A DNA stretch of 64,000 nucleotides, taken from assembly GCF_001417775.1 (NCBI RefSeq), contig NZ_BBZJ01000012.1, forward strand, positions 496,001 through 560,000, given 5' to 3'. A program made the position numbers and the translations under genes. Each line of letters starts with the position of its first letter. The stretch's first letter is position 1. Below the pieces are notes generated by a model. The model was not told the origin of the DNA. It made no database searches and worked only from the letters and a program-made list of their open reading frames with translations. This DNA comes from Streptomyces sp. TP-A0356. Lineage in GTDB: Bacteria > Actinomycetota > Actinomycetes > Streptomycetales > Streptomycetaceae. This document shows positions 1-9,213 of the stretch, one piece after another.

Positions 1-281
1 GGTACCAGCCGGTAACGCGAGACGAACGGCAGCAGGTCGGCCATTTCCGTCTCGGTGGTGAACACGGGCACCGTCTGCTCGCCGTCCGGCTGCTCCAGCA
101 CGGGTAGGGCCACGGCGTTGGGGTTGATGGCGTCCTCCTCCGAGGCGTCGTCCGGCACGGGGACGAGCACGTCGCAGGAAGCCAGCGTGTCCAGCGCCTC
201 CGAGTCCGCGGCGTCCACCGCGAGAGTGTCGAGCGCCGCCTGAGCTGCGGTCGGGCGGTTGATGTTCTCGGGTGTGTCCAT
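1..281 (-). CDS. SseB-like protein, N-terminal part (cut by window edge)
   Basis: This is a reading frame on the minus strand that starts with ATG at 281 and runs off the left edge, giving 93 residues. It opens with MDTPENINRPTAAQAALDTL, and the segment from about residue 35 (CDVLVPVPDD, then VALPVLEQPDGEQTVPVFTT) resembles the N-terminal part of SseB-family domains, where such strands lead into the TVPVFT motif. The function of SseB proteins in actinomycetes is poorly defined. The acidic first 30 residues are probably disordered. The assignment rests on a short segment only, so the family call is moderate. Confidence 0.6.
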   Translation of the reverse strand, partial: MDTPENINRPTAAQAALDTLAVDAADSEALDTLASCDVLVPVPDDASEEDAINPNAVALPVLEQPDGEQTVPVFTTETEMADLLPFVSRYRLV

Positions 282-461
282 GGCAGATCCCCAGGTAGTG
301 ACGGCACGGCCCGGAACCGTCGGCTCCGGACGGGCTCCCGTCACGTACCCATACGGGACCGGGCCATGCACATCACCGCGGCCGGTCTTCGACGGCCTCG
401 GCGGCACGTCGGGTGGGCTGCAGCCCTGGTTCCCCGACACCGAGCTGGGCGTCTTCACAAG

Positions 462-496
462 GGGCGGTGGCTCCGGCGCCGCCGGGGCCACCGCCC
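462..496 (-). terminator. Rho-independent-type hairpin after the phosphoesterase gene
   Basis: GGGCGGTGGC at 462-471 pairs perfectly with GCCACCGCCC at 487-496, a 10-bp GC-rich stem with a 15-nt loop. It lies 18 nt beyond the stop codon of the minus-strand phosphoesterase gene. There is no clear U tract, as is common in Streptomyces. Confidence 0.6.
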
Positions 497-513
497 GCTT
501 GCCGTGCGCTGCG

Positions 514-2358
514 TCAGGCGTTACCGCGTTCCTTGCGGCGCAGGGTGAGGAAGGTGCCCGTCGCACCGGCCGCGACGAGTGCGCCCGCCGCGATGCCGAC
601 CGGGACGGCGGGGAACGACGAGGTGTCCGTGGCCGCCGCCGTGTTCTGCATGTCCGGACCCGGCGTGATGCTCGTGGCGACCGCCTTCACGGGATGGATC
701 GGGCCGACCGACTTCACCGAGCCGTCCGCGTTCAGCAGCACTTGCTTGTTGTTCGGGTGCCGGAAGTCGAACAGGCCCGACAGGGAGCCGGCCGTGGCGT
801 CGAAGGAGTGGTCGCCCATCCGGTCGGTGTGCCAGTTGTCCTCGATGAAACGGATGACCGAGGACTGGTCGGTCTGGGTGTGGTCGACCTTGTTGACCTT
901 GCTGTACGGGGAGACCACGAGCAGCGGCTGACGGGTGCCGGGTCCGCAGCGGTCGGCGTAACCGCCCGACGCCGCCGGGCCCGCCTGGCAGGCCGGGCTG
1001 TCGGTGGCCTTGCCGTTGGAGCCGGGCTTGGTGTCCTTGGAGCCGTTGCGCGGCTTGGCGTAGGCGTGGTCGTACCAGCCGTCGGAGTCGTCGTACGCGA
1101 CCACGACCGCCGTGTCCTTCCACTGCGGCGACTTCTGGATGGCGTTGATCTGCTGGACCAGGAAGTGCTGCTCGTCGATCGGGTCGGAGTAGGCGGCGTG
1201 GCCGTCCTGGTACTCGGCCGCCTTGACGAAGCTGACGGCCGGCAGCTTGCCCGCCTTGAGGGCCGCGCCGAAGTCGGTCAGGTCGTAGTTGTGGTTCGCC
1301 TGGCCGCTGTGGCCGATCTCGTCGACGCTCTTGGGCGGGAGGTGGTGCGGGTTGGACGTCGACTTGTAGTACTCGAACGGCGAGTGGTGCGGGCTGTAGT
1401 CGACGACCGAGGCACCGCCGACGTTGGTGTGCGTGGTGTCGCACTTGGCGTAGTGGCCCTGCTGGCCGTCCCACGCGGTGGACGGCCGGAAGCCGCCCTG
1501 GAACCAGCCCCAGCTGACCTTCCGGGAGTTGAGCACGTCGCCGATGTTGCGGCCCTGCATGGAGGCGAGCGCGTTCTTGCTGGTGTGGTCCTTGCCGGAG
1601 CAGTCGTCGTAGGCCGGGTCCGGGTCGTTGATGACCGTGCCGACGCCCTTGGCGTCGGGCGACTGCACGGTGTACGAGTCCGGCGTCGACGTCTGCTTGG
1701 GGTTCTCGGTGCCGGAGGCGGGGTCCACGGAGACCACGCCGTGCGTCTGACCGGAGATCAGGTTGAGTGCGCCGGGCGTGGACGGGCCGTAGACCGAGCT
1801 GAACGAGCGGTCGCCGAGGGAGTAGTGCTGGGCGTAGTTCCACAGCGCCGTGACGGTGTTGCCGTCGTAGTAGTCCATCACCAGGCCCGGCTCGCCGAAC
1901 AGGGTGCCGGAGCACTTGCCCGAGTCCGTGTTCTGGACGAACTGATCGTTCTTGCCGCCGTTGTACGCGTACTGCTCGGGCCCGTATGCATGGTTCTGGT
2001 CGCAGGTCATGGCCTGGGACGGGGTGAGCCGCTTGGGCGCGTACTGGTTGGGGTTCTTCGTCAGCAGCCCGGCGGTGCGCAGGTTGTCGACGTCCTTCGG
2101 GGTCGCCTTGGACGCCGTGAACTTCGTGCCGTCTGTGTTGGCGGCCTTCGGGTACGTCGCGAAGTAGTGGTCGAAGGAGACGTTTTCACCGAAGAGGACC
2201 ACCACGTGCTTGATGGGCGTCGCCGTCGACGGGTGGGAGCGGCCCCCGTCCGGCGCGGCGGCCCGGGCGGGCGCGCTCGCGCCCAGGACCGTGAGCGCCG
2301 CGGCGCCCACGAGCGCGCCGAGGCTGCGCATCGTTGCTCGTTTTCCCCTGCTGGCCAT
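514..2358 (-). CDS. Secreted phosphoesterase / phospholipase C-like protein
   Basis: This 614-residue protein belongs by motif to the phosphoesterase family that holds bacterial phospholipase C and acid phosphatases (PF04185 type). Residues 1-33 form a signal peptide ending APARA. The family motif ENVSFDHYF lies at about 58-66, following KHVVVLFG. Further conserved-looking blocks include SGQTHGVV and VVVAYDDSDGWYDH. Near the C-terminus, about residues 583-606, a hydrophobic segment followed by LRRKERG suggests membrane or cell-wall retention after export. Substrate (phospholipid or other phosphoester) cannot be told from sequence. It is followed by a hairpin terminator and is probably monocistronic. 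ATG at 2358 is the best start because it begins the signal peptide. Confidence 0.85.
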   Translation of the reverse strand: MASRGKRATMRSLGALVGAAALTVLGASAPARAAAPDGGRSHPSTATPIKHVVVLFGENVSFDHYFATYPKAANTDGTKFTASKATPKDVDNLRTAGLLTKNPNQYAPKRLTPSQAMTCDQNHAYGPEQYAYNGGKNDQFVQNTDSGKCSGTLFGEPGLVMDYYDGNTVTALWNYAQHYSLGDRSFSSVYGPSTPGALNLISGQTHGVVSVDPASGTENPKQTSTPDSYTVQSPDAKGVGTVINDPDPAYDDCSGKDHTSKNALASMQGRNIGDVLNSRKVSWGWFQGGFRPSTAWDGQQGHYAKCDTTHTNVGGASVVDYSPHHSPFEYYKSTSNPHHLPPKSVDEIGHSGQANHNYDLTDFGAALKAGKLPAVSFVKAAEYQDGHAAYSDPIDEQHFLVQQINAIQKSPQWKDTAVVVAYDDSDGWYDHAYAKPRNGSKDTKPGSNGKATDSPACQAGPAASGGYADRCGPGTRQPLLVVSPYSKVNKVDHTQTDQSSVIRFIEDNWHTDRMGDHSFDATAGSLSGLFDFRHPNNKQVLLNADGSVKSVGPIHPVKAVATSITPGPDMQNTAAATDTSSFPAVPVGIAAGALVAAGATGTFLTLRRKERGNA

Positions 2359-2527
2359 GGAGGTTCACCTTCCGAACATGAACGTCAGTGCGCCATACGG
2401 TCACGGATGCTGCGTGGGACGAACGGCAGCACGGCGGAGCGGTGATGGCGTGCACATGAACACCGAGTCAGGGAACCCGGGGCAAACCTTGACCCCTCCT
2501 TGACCGAACGGGGAGGCGCGCCGCGCG

Positions 2528-3766
2528 TCACGAGGTCCGGGCGAACAGTGCCCGTCCGTACCAGTCCGCCCCGTCCCTCACGCCCGGCAGCGCGAAGAAG
2601 TAGCCGCCGCCGAATGGCTTGATGTAGTCGGTGAGGGGCTCGCCCGCGAGGCGGTGCTGCACGGTCTCGAACTGGCGGGCGAGGTCCTGCTGGTAGCAGC
2701 AGAACAGCAAGCCCATGTCGAGGTTGCCGTTGCCGTCCATGCCCGCGTCGTAGTTGTAGGCGCGGCGCAGGATCCGCTGGCCGGCCGTGGCCGCCGTTCG
2801 CGGGTTGGCGAGACGTATGTGGGCGTCGAGCGGGATGATGTCGCCCTTGGGGTCGTTCGCATAGTCGGGGACGTCGTGCTCGGCGTTCCCGTCCAGGGGT
2901 GCGCCGGACTCCCGGGCCCGGCCGAACATCCGCTCCTGTTCGGTGAGGGAGACCCGGTCCCAGAACTCCACGAGCATGCGGATCAGCCGTACGACCTGGT
3001 AGCTGCCGCCGATCGCCCAGTCCGGCTCGCCCAGGCCCCTGCCCACCCATACCAGACGGTTCATCGCCCGGGTGTCGGCCGGGTCGGGGTTGGCCGTGCC
3101 GTCCTTGAAGCCCATGAGATTGCGCGGTGTACCCGAGGGGCGGGGCGGGCTGGTGAAGCCGTCGAGACGCCAGCGGACCTGCATGCCGCCGCGGGTGTGC
3201 CGGGCGATGTCGCGCAGGGCGTGCAGGACGGTGTCCGGGTCGTCGGCGTGCAGTTGGAGGCTGAGGTCGCCGTGGCACCACTCGGACCGGAGGTCGTCGT
3301 CGGGGAAGGCGGGCATGGTCGTCAGCCCCCGGGGGCGATGGGCGGCCAGTCCGAAACGGTCGTCGAAGAGACCGGCCCCGACACCGACGGTCACCGCCAG
3401 CGCCCCGGTGGGCAGCCGGCCGCCCAGGACACCGGAGTCGGCGGGCGGGCCGGTGATGCCGGCGGGCGACGGCGTGCCGCCCGAGGTGAGGAAGCGGGCG
3501 CGCGCGGTGAGGGTGCGCAGCAGTTCGGAGAGCTCCCCTCGGTCGCCCGCCGTCACGTCGAAGGCGGTGAACGCGGTGACCCGGCGCGGGGCGGCGAGCA
3601 CCGACTGCTGGTGGGGGCCGTGGAAGGGTGCGACGGGCGGCGCACCGGTGCCGTCGCCGGGGGTCGGGGCCGCCGCGCCGCCGGAGGCGAGCCCGGCGCC
3701 CGCGAGGGCCGCGCCGCGCAGGAAGCCGCGCCGCCCGACCCCGCTCGCGCGGGACGAGGTGCTCAT
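2528..3766 (-). CDS. efeB: EfeB-type deferrochelatase / DyP peroxidase, Tat-exported
   Basis: This is a 412-residue dye-decolourising-peroxidase family protein. A Tat signal (GRRGFLRG at 11-18, then an alanine-rich segment) predicts export of the folded haem protein. The DyP signature GFKDGT lies at 219-224, and H316 in [10 protein letters not shown] is the likely proximal haem ligand. In the Efe system this subunit oxidises ferrous iron or takes iron from haem. Its ATG overlaps the stop of efeO (ATGA), so the two are translationally coupled. An open frame extends far upstream of 3766 but only overlaps efeO antiparallel in frame, so the Tat-signal ATG was chosen. No efeU permease gene follows. 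Confidence 0.9.
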   Translation of the reverse strand: MSTSSRASGVGRRGFLRGAALAGAGLASGGAAAPTPGDGTGAPPVAPFHGPHQQSVLAAPRRVTAFTAFDVTAGDRGELSELLRTLTARARFLTSGGTPSPAGITGPPADSGVLGGRLPTGALAVTVGVGAGLFDDRFGLAAHRPRGLTTMPAFPDDDLRSEWCHGDLSLQLHADDPDTVLHALRDIARHTRGGMQVRWRLDGFTSPPRPSGTPRNLMGFKDGTANPDPADTRAMNRLVWVGRGLGEPDWAIGGSYQVVRLIRMLVEFWDRVSLTEQERMFGRARESGAPLDGNAEHDVPDYANDPKGDIIPLDAHIRLANPRTAATAGQRILRRAYNYDAGMDGNGNLDMGLLFCCYQQDLARQFETVQHRLAGEPLTDYIKPFGGGYFFALPGVRDGADWYGRALFARTS

Positions 3767-4965
3767 ACCGTCCTCCGTGGGTCGCAGAGCGTCGCCACCG
3801 AGGCCAGCCGCTCGACCAGGTCGCCGAGGACCGCGTCGGCCCGTTCGCGCGGGGCGCGGCCCAGGCGGTCGAGCGGGGTCCAGCGGTCGCCTCGGCGGAA
3901 GCCGTCCAGGGTGCGCTGCGCGCGGTCCAGCTGACGGTCGAGGCCGGGCAGATCCGGGTAGCGTGTCCGCAGCAGGGGGTGCAGCCGGGACAGGACGGCG
4001 CGGGTGCCGTCGAGATGGGCGCGGGCGGTGGCGAGGGTGCTGCCGCTGCCGTAGTCGGTGCGCCCGGTCAGCTCGGACTGCACGGTGTTCTCCAGGATCT
4101 CGTGCGCCCTCAGGCCCAGCTGTGCCGGGTCCATGCGGGCCTGGACCCAGTCGGCGCGCAGCGTGGTCACGGCCTTGAGGAGGGCGTCCGCCGGGGCGCG
4201 CAGGGTGGTCGCGGGCTGCCCGTGCCACAGCCCGTACTCGATGCGGTGGAAGCCGGTGAAGGACGGGTCGCGGACACCGCCGGGCAGGCCCGCGTCCGTT
4301 CCGTTGATGCGCGTGTCCGCCTCGCCGAAGGCGCCGTACGCCGCGCCGAGCCGCTCGTACGCCAGGTGCGCCGGGAGCCAGTCCGCACGGGCGCGGCCGA
4401 GGTCGCCGCCGTCGATGGCGTCCCTCAGCTGCCCGGTCAGCCGTACGACCTCGTCCAGACCACCGCCCACCCACTTCTGGTAGTCGATGGCGAGCGGGAC
4501 CAGGTCGTGCTCGGTGACCGGGGCCGCCGCGGGCCCTGCCTGCCCGGAGCCGACGCGGACCGTGGGGCCCCTGACCGCCCCGGCGTCGTCGGGCAGACAG
4601 GTGAACGCGTACGAACCCCTGCCGAGGCGGACGGTCAACTGCCGTGTCGTACCGGGGCCGATGCCCTCCACCTCGCCGTACACGGCGCGGCTGCGGGGGT
4701 CCTCCAGGTACACCTCGGCGGCACCGCTTGAGGTGTTGTGCAGCTCGAAGACCTGCAGACCGGGTACGGGCCGGCTCCAGCCGCGGCCACAGCCGCTCGG
4801 CGACACCTCGACGGTGGTGTGCGGCAGCCCGTCGGCGGCGGCCCCGGCGCGGCGCGCTCCGCCGAGGGTCATGCCCAGCAGTGCCGTCACCAGGGCGAGG
4901 ACGAGAAGGAGTCCGCCGGCGGCCCAGAGTCGGGCCGGCCGTGACCTGAGGCCGGGCACCGGCAT
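3763..4965 (-). CDS. efeO: EfeO-type iron uptake protein: cupredoxin plus imelysin domain
   Basis: This 400-residue protein has an N-terminal membrane segment or uncleaved signal (about 13-35). A cupredoxin-like domain follows (about 48-140), with YAFTCLPDD near its end, then an imelysin/M75-like helical domain (about 152-395). The HxxE motif of imelysins is present as HRIE at 240-243. In EfeUOB systems EfeO is the extracytoplasmic component thought to bind and hand over ferrous iron. It overlaps efeB by four bases and is the first gene of the pair. The usual third component, the EfeU permease, is not in this window. Confidence 0.88.
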   Translation of the reverse strand: MPVPGLRSRPARLWAAGGLLLVLALVTALLGMTLGGARRAGAAADGLPHTTVEVSPSGCGRGWSRPVPGLQVFELHNTSSGAAEVYLEDPRSRAVYGEVEGIGPGTTRQLTVRLGRGSYAFTCLPDDAGAVRGPTVRVGSGQAGPAAAPVTEHDLVPLAIDYQKWVGGGLDEVVRLTGQLRDAIDGGDLGRARADWLPAHLAYERLGAAYGAFGEADTRINGTDAGLPGGVRDPSFTGFHRIEYGLWHGQPATTLRAPADALLKAVTTLRADWVQARMDPAQLGLRAHEILENTVQSELTGRTDYGSGSTLATARAHLDGTRAVLSRLHPLLRTRYPDLPGLDRQLDRAQRTLDGFRRGDRWTPLDRLGRAPRERADAVLGDLVERLASVATLCDPRRTV

Positions 4966-5264
4966 CCCTCAGCGCCTCCCCGGACGACGTACGGACGAAC
5001 CGACGCGCCCGTCCACGGGGCGCGACCGACCTCATGCTAGGCAGTGCGCCACGCTCGAACGCCCCACGAGGGGGACGGACACCAAGAGTTCCCCGGTGGT
5101 TCACCCAGCGCTCTCCATCGCGGGACCGTCATCCGCGCGGCCCGGAGCGCGCGGCGCACGTACGGCCGACGGACAGCGCTCTCCTCCTCGCGGACCGCTC
5201 CGCCGTGCCGCCGGGCTGAGCCCTTCGTAGGCTGGTGCCCTCGGGCACGTCACGGAGGTCAGCG

Positions 5265-6203
5265 ATGCCTCGGAGCATCTGGTCGGGAGCGATCAGCTTC
5301 GGCCTGGTCACGATCCCGATCAATGTGGTGCCCGCGACCGAGGACCACAGCATCCGCTTCCACCAGTACCACGTGCGGGACATGGGCCGGGTCCGCGTAC
5401 GGAAGTTCTGCGAGGTCGAGGACCGCGAGGTGCAGCCGGACGAGATCGGCAAGGGCTACGAGATCTCCAGGGACCAGATCGTGCCCGTCCTCGACGAGGA
5501 GCTGCGACAGCTGCCCCTGCCGACGGCGAGGGCCATCGAGATCGCCGCGTTCGTGCCGGCCGAGTCGATCGACCCCATCCGGATCGGCGAGGGCTACTAC
5601 CTCCAGGCCTCGGGCACGGTGGCGGCGAAGCCTTACGCGCTGCTGCGCAAGGCGCTGGAGAGGACGTCCAAGGTGGCGGTGGCGAAGTTCGCCTGGCACG
5701 GCCGGGAGAGACTCGGCCTGCTGCGGGTGCGGGACGAGGCGATCGTGCTGCACGCGATGCGCTGGCCGGACGAGATCCGGGACCCGAGCGAGCTGGGTCC
5801 ACCGGACGTCCGGCTCACCGAGGACGAGATCACCGAGGCCGAGCACCTGATCGACCGTATGACCCGGGACGACCTGGAGGGCCCCGACTTCGTCGATCAC
5901 TACACGGAGGCGCTCCAGCAAGTGATCGAGGCCAAGCGTGAGGGGCACGCCCCGCCCGAGGCGCCGGAGCCGGAGGCCGCGCCCGGCGAGGTGCTGGACC
6001 TGATGACCGCGCTGCAGGCGTCCGTGGCCCAGGCGAGGGCCTCGCGCGGCGAGGGAGCGGAGGCCGAGGTCCACGAGCTGCCCCGGAAGAAGGCCGCCGC
6101 AAGGAAGACGGCGAAGAAGGCACCCGCGAAGGAGACTGCGGCGAAGAAGACCACGAAGAAGACCGCGGCGAAGAAGGCGACCCGCAGGCCGCGCAGCGCC
6201 TAG
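5265..6203 (+). CDS. ku: Ku protein, non-homologous end joining
   Basis: This is a 312-residue bacterial Ku, the homodimeric ring that binds DNA double-strand ends and recruits ligase D. The N-terminus MPRSIWSGAISFGLVTIPI and the block YEISRDQIVPV are typical of the family. The core domain ends near residue 240. A lysine/alanine-rich tail follows (KKAAARKTAKK through KKATRRPRS), the extended basic C-terminus seen in many actinobacterial Ku proteins and linked to DNA binding. ATG at 5265 is chosen because GGAGG lies 8 nt upstream and the family N-terminus starts there. No ligD is adjacent in this window. Confidence 0.95.
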   Translation: MPRSIWSGAISFGLVTIPINVVPATEDHSIRFHQYHVRDMGRVRVRKFCEVEDREVQPDEIGKGYEISRDQIVPVLDEELRQLPLPTARAIEIAAFVPAESIDPIRIGEGYYLQASGTVAAKPYALLRKALERTSKVAVAKFAWHGRERLGLLRVRDEAIVLHAMRWPDEIRDPSELGPPDVRLTEDEITEAEHLIDRMTRDDLEGPDFVDHYTEALQQVIEAKREGHAPPEAPEPEAAPGEVLDLMTALQASVAQARASRGEGAEAEVHELPRKKAAARKTAKKAPAKETAAKKTTKKTAAKKATRRPRSA

Positions 6204-6313
6204 CTGAGCAGGGCTCCGGCGGGGAGACACTCCCCACGCGACCCGGGTCGTCTACAGCTCCGACCTGGGGGAAGCTGTAACTGTGACCGCTCGCTACACC
6301 CAGGGGCACGATC

Positions 6314-6679
6314 ATGGCGTTCTTTGCGATATCGAAGCAGCACCCTCTGCATCTGCTGTCCACAAGCGACCTGACGATGGAACTCGACCGTCTCTACGAG
6401 GAGAACGAACAACTCCGACACGCCGTGTCCTCCCACGCCACCATCGACCAGGCCATGGGCGCGGTGGTCGTGCTGGGTCAGGTCGCCCCGGAAGAGGCCT
6501 GGCGGGTGCTGCGCGATGTCTCCCAGCGCACGAACACCAAGCTGCGTGTCGTCGCGGAGCACATCCTGAAGTTCGCGCAGGGCGGTGCGTTGCCGGAACC
6601 CGAGCTGCAAGAGCTGAAGAAGGCGCTCAACCGGTACAGGATCTGCTCGGAGGTCAGTCAGCCCCTCCCCGGCCCCTGA
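6314..6679 (+). CDS. ANTAR-domain protein
   Basis: This small cytosolic protein has 121 residues. After a short N-terminal region and a coiled-coil-like stretch (MELDRLYEENEQLRHAV), residues about 42-90 form an ANTAR domain: ATIDQAMGAVVVL, then EEAWRVLRDVSQRTNTKLR and VVAEHIL. ANTAR domains bind dual-hairpin RNA and control transcription antitermination. There is no receiver or GAF domain in front, so the signal input is unknown. It stands alone between ku and the PhnD-like gene. Many Streptomyces carry such orphan ANTAR proteins. Confidence 0.85.
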   Translation: MAFFAISKQHPLHLLSTSDLTMELDRLYEENEQLRHAVSSHATIDQAMGAVVVLGQVAPEEAWRVLRDVSQRTNTKLRVVAEHILKFAQGGALPEPELQELKKALNRYRICSEVSQPLPGP

Positions 6680-6884
6680 CCGGGATCACCCGTCCGGCCG
6701 ATGAGCGCGACCCGGGTACGAGCGACTCGCCCGGCCCGGGCGCGCAGTGCGTGTGGAGCGGTCTGCACCACCTCGATGATCACTCTTTCTCCCCGGCGGC
6801 GTGCGCTCCCGCCAGGGAGCCGACGGGCCTGGTTGGGTAAGCGGCGACAGCGGACATTCCTGACCTGACCCCTCGGGGGACCAT

Positions 6885-7043
6885 ATGCCGCGAGCCGTCG
6901 AGGCGTCACCGACCCGCCTCGCGCAGGACGCGTTCGACCCCGCTCGGCGCGACACCGTCCAGCCGCTCGACGACCGCCGGACGCTGTACGACCTCCGCGC
7001 ACGGGCCGAGCCGGGTCTGCCGCTCTTCGAGGACGCCCGATGA
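6885..7043 (+). CDS. Small ORF of unknown function, coupled to the PhnD-like gene
   Basis: An ATG at 6885, preceded by GGGGGA, opens a 52-codon frame (MPRAVEASPTRLAQDAFDPA ... LPLFEDAR). It stops at 7041-7043, overlapping the ATG of the next gene as ATGA. I do not recognise the product. It has no membrane segment and is rich in Arg, Asp and Ala. The ATGA overlap suggests translational coupling and argues for a real gene or leader. It could instead be a fortuitous frame. Confidence 0.45.
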   Translation: MPRAVEASPTRLAQDAFDPARRDTVQPLDDRRTLYDLRARAEPGLPLFEDAR

Positions 7044-7894
7044 GCGAACTGGTGCTGGGGGCCGTCGCCTACGATCCCAAGGTCGTCACCATCTGGTCCG
7101 GCTTCCGGTCCTGGCTGCGGCGGCAGGGCCTGCCGTTCGACTTCGTCCTGTACGCCCACTACGAGCGGCAGGCCGAGGATCTCGTCCGTGGCCGCGTCGA
7201 CGCGGCCTGGCACTCCCCGCTGGCCTGGCTGCGCACCCGCCGTCTGGCACGGGCGGCCGGCACGCAGGTGTGGCCGCTCGTCATGCGCGACACCGATCGC
7301 GACCTGACCTCGGTGGTCGTCGTGCGGACCGACGCGCCGTTCACCACCGTCGCCGACCTGAAGGACGAGACCGTCGCCGTCGGCGCGGTCGACTCCCCCC
7401 AGGGGACCCTGCTGCCCCTGCACCATCTGAGGGGACAGGGGCTGGTCCCGGGCGTCGACTTCCGGATCATGCGCCACGACACGGGTGTGGGGCTGCACGG
7501 CGACCACATCGGCGGCGAGCGCGACGCGGCGCGCGCCCTCATGGCGGGCGACGTCGCGGCGGCCTGCATGATCGACGCCAATCACCTCGCCTTCGGCCTG
7601 GAGGGCATCCTGCCGCCGGGGAGCACACGTCTGCTGACCCGTACCGCGCCGTTCGACCACTGTGTGCTGGCGGCAGGCCCGTCACTCGAACCTGAGCTGG
7701 GCGAGCGGTTGGCGGCGCTGCTGCAGTCGATGTCCTACGCCGACCCCGAAGTGCGCCACCTGCTCGACCTCGAAGGCCTCACCCGGTGGGTCCCCGGACG
7801 GGAGAGCGGCTTCGGCGACCTGTCCGCAGCGGTCGACGCGACCGGGTTCTACGACCCGGTCGGCCGGGTCACGGCCTACGGCTACCGGCCGTGA
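7040..7894 (+). CDS. PhnD-like substrate-binding protein without signal peptide
   Basis: This 284-residue protein is related to the PhnD/SsuA/transferrin-like binding proteins of phosphonate-type ABC transporters. Visible blocks are the opening LVLGAVAYDPKVVTIWSGFR, VDAAWHSPLAWLR, TVADLKDETVAVGAVDSPQG (a ligand-loop-type segment) and AACMIDANHLAF. It starts MSELVLGA with no signal peptide or lipobox, so it is probably cytosolic and not a normal transporter subunit. No permease or ATPase gene is adjacent. It converges on selD with a 93-bp gap. PhnD-family proteins beside selD have been proposed elsewhere to handle selenium oxyanions, so a selenium-linked sensing or binding role is possible but unproven. 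Confidence 0.75.
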   Translation: MSELVLGAVAYDPKVVTIWSGFRSWLRRQGLPFDFVLYAHYERQAEDLVRGRVDAAWHSPLAWLRTRRLARAAGTQVWPLVMRDTDRDLTSVVVVRTDAPFTTVADLKDETVAVGAVDSPQGTLLPLHHLRGQGLVPGVDFRIMRHDTGVGLHGDHIGGERDAARALMAGDVAAACMIDANHLAFGLEGILPPGSTRLLTRTAPFDHCVLAAGPSLEPELGERLAALLQSMSYADPEVRHLLDLEGLTRWVPGRESGFGDLSAAVDATGFYDPVGRVTAYGYRP

Positions 7895-7987
7895 CGGCCG
7901 GCGTCACCCGACCGCACACCCCGCCGCTCGACACACCCTGCCGCTCGACCTGCCCGGACTCGGCTGCGACCGGGGCGCGCACCTGCT

Positions 7988-9013
7988 TCACCTCAGCACG
8001 ATCGAATGCGGTCCACGCGGGACGAGTTCACCCACCACCGGAGCACCGGGCACCTCCCCCACCACCAGCAGTCCGCCCGAGGTCTGGGCGTCGGCGAGGA
8101 GCAGTCGGGTGTGGGCGTCCGTGTCCCCGAAGTCGGTGAACGGCGACACCCACTCGAGGTTGCGCCGGGTGCCGCCGCTGACGTAACCGTCCCGTACGGC
8201 CTCTCTGGCCCCGTCGAGGTAGGGCACGGCGGACTTGTCGAGCACGGCCGTCACGCCCGACGCGCGTGCCAGCTTGTGCAGATGGCCGAGGAGGCCGAAC
8301 CCGGTCACGTCGGTGGCGCAGACCGCACCGGCGTCGAGGGCCGCGGCGGCCGCGTCCCGGTTGAGGGCCACCATGGTGGCGACCGCCTGCTCGAACCGCT
8401 CGCCGGTGGCCTTGTGCCGGTTGTTGAGCACGCCCAGACCGAGCGGCTTGGTGAGGGACAGCGGCAGGCCCGGCCGGCCGGTGTCGTTGCGCAGCAGCCG
8501 CCGAGGGTCGGCGAGGCCCGTGACGGCCATGCCGTACTTGGGCTCCGGGTCGTCCACGCTGTGGCCGCCGCCCATGTGGCAACCCGCCTCGGCGACGACG
8601 TCCAGCCCGCCGCGCAGCACCTCCCGGGCCAGGTCGAAGGGCAGCACGTCGCGGGGCCAGGCCAGGAGGTTGACGGCGACGACCGGTCGGCCGCCCATCG
8701 CGTACACGTCGGACAGGGCGTTGGCCGCGGCGATGCGCCCCCAGTCGTACGGGTCGTCGACCACGGGAGTGAAGAAGTCTGCGGTGGACACCAACGCCTG
8801 GGCGGCCGTGTCGCCCTGGGCGGGCAGCGTGACGACGGCCGCGTCGTCCCCGGTGGCCGGCCCGACCAGGAGCGCGGTGTCGCTCGTGAACGTCAGCGTC
8901 TGCGGCAGTCCGCCGAGCACGTCCTCCAGCTCTCCGGGCGGGATCTTGCAGGCGCAGCCGCCGCCGTGGGCGAACTGCGTGAGCCGTACGGGGGTTTCGC
9001 GGATCGAGGTCAT
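7988..9013 (-). CDS. selD: Selenophosphate synthase (selenide, water dikinase)
   Basis: This 341-residue SelD makes selenophosphate from selenide and ATP, the selenium donor for tRNA-bound selenocysteine. The active-site motif is GGGCACKIPP, with Cys20 and Lys23 corresponding to the catalytic pair. Both cysteines are ordinary TGC codons, so this is the Cys form, not a selenoprotein SelD. Further family blocks are DDAAVV, STADFFTPVVDDPYDWGRIA and GGGHSVDDPEPKYG. It is transcribed away from selC and in the same direction as selA-selB, but is separated from selB by the oppositely oriented tRNA gene, so it probably has its own promoter. Confidence 0.95.
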   Translation of the reverse strand: MTSIRETPVRLTQFAHGGGCACKIPPGELEDVLGGLPQTLTFTSDTALLVGPATGDDAAVVTLPAQGDTAAQALVSTADFFTPVVDDPYDWGRIAAANALSDVYAMGGRPVVAVNLLAWPRDVLPFDLAREVLRGGLDVVAEAGCHMGGGHSVDDPEPKYGMAVTGLADPRRLLRNDTGRPGLPLSLTKPLGLGVLNNRHKATGERFEQAVATMVALNRDAAAAALDAGAVCATDVTGFGLLGHLHKLARASGVTAVLDKSAVPYLDGAREAVRDGYVSGGTRRNLEWVSPFTDFGDTDAHTRLLLADAQTSGGLLVVGEVPGAPVVGELVPRGPHSIVLR

Positions 9014-9120
9014 GCCAGGTCTCCTGGGTCGGTGAAGGCCACGGCTGCGTGTCCGTGGGCGGCGCGTCGGGTGCCGGTGTACGGCCTGGTCGAGCGTGGT
9101 CCGGTAGCGTGACGCGCGGT

Positions 9121-9213
9121 GGAGGCGTGTGGGTGCCTGGTGGCCCTCCCGGTCTTCAAAACCGAGGTGCCCGAGGATCTCGGGCAGGCGGGTTCGATTC
9201 CCGTCCGCCTCCG
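9121..9213 (+). tRNA. selC: tRNA-Sec (anticodon TCA)
   Basis: This 93-nt selenocysteine tRNA gene has a long acceptor stem: GGAGGCG at 9121-9127 pairs with CGCCTCC at 9206-9212, with discriminator G9213. The anticodon loop CTTCAAA carries TCA at 9156-9158. The long variable arm TGCCCGAG/TCGGGCA is the hallmark of serine-type and Sec tRNAs. The T arm reads GCGGG-TTCGATT-CCCGT. CCA is not encoded. It lies between selD and selB on the opposite strand and overlaps the 3' end of selB. Confidence 0.95.

Noticed and set aside
259..2445. 728-codon open frame on the plus strand
   Set aside because: It is antisense to the phosphoesterase gene, which has clear family motifs; the frame is rich in Arg, Val and Gly as expected of a high-GC shadow.
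3767..5104. N-terminal extension of efeB to 5104
   Set aside because: It only reads through efeO in another frame; the Tat-signal ATG at 3766 overlapping the efeO stop is the natural start.
9156..9158. TGA at the end of selB as a selenocysteine codon
   Set aside because: The frame after it gives low-complexity sequence across selC and the selD promoter, and SelB length is already complete; no SECIS-like context was seen.
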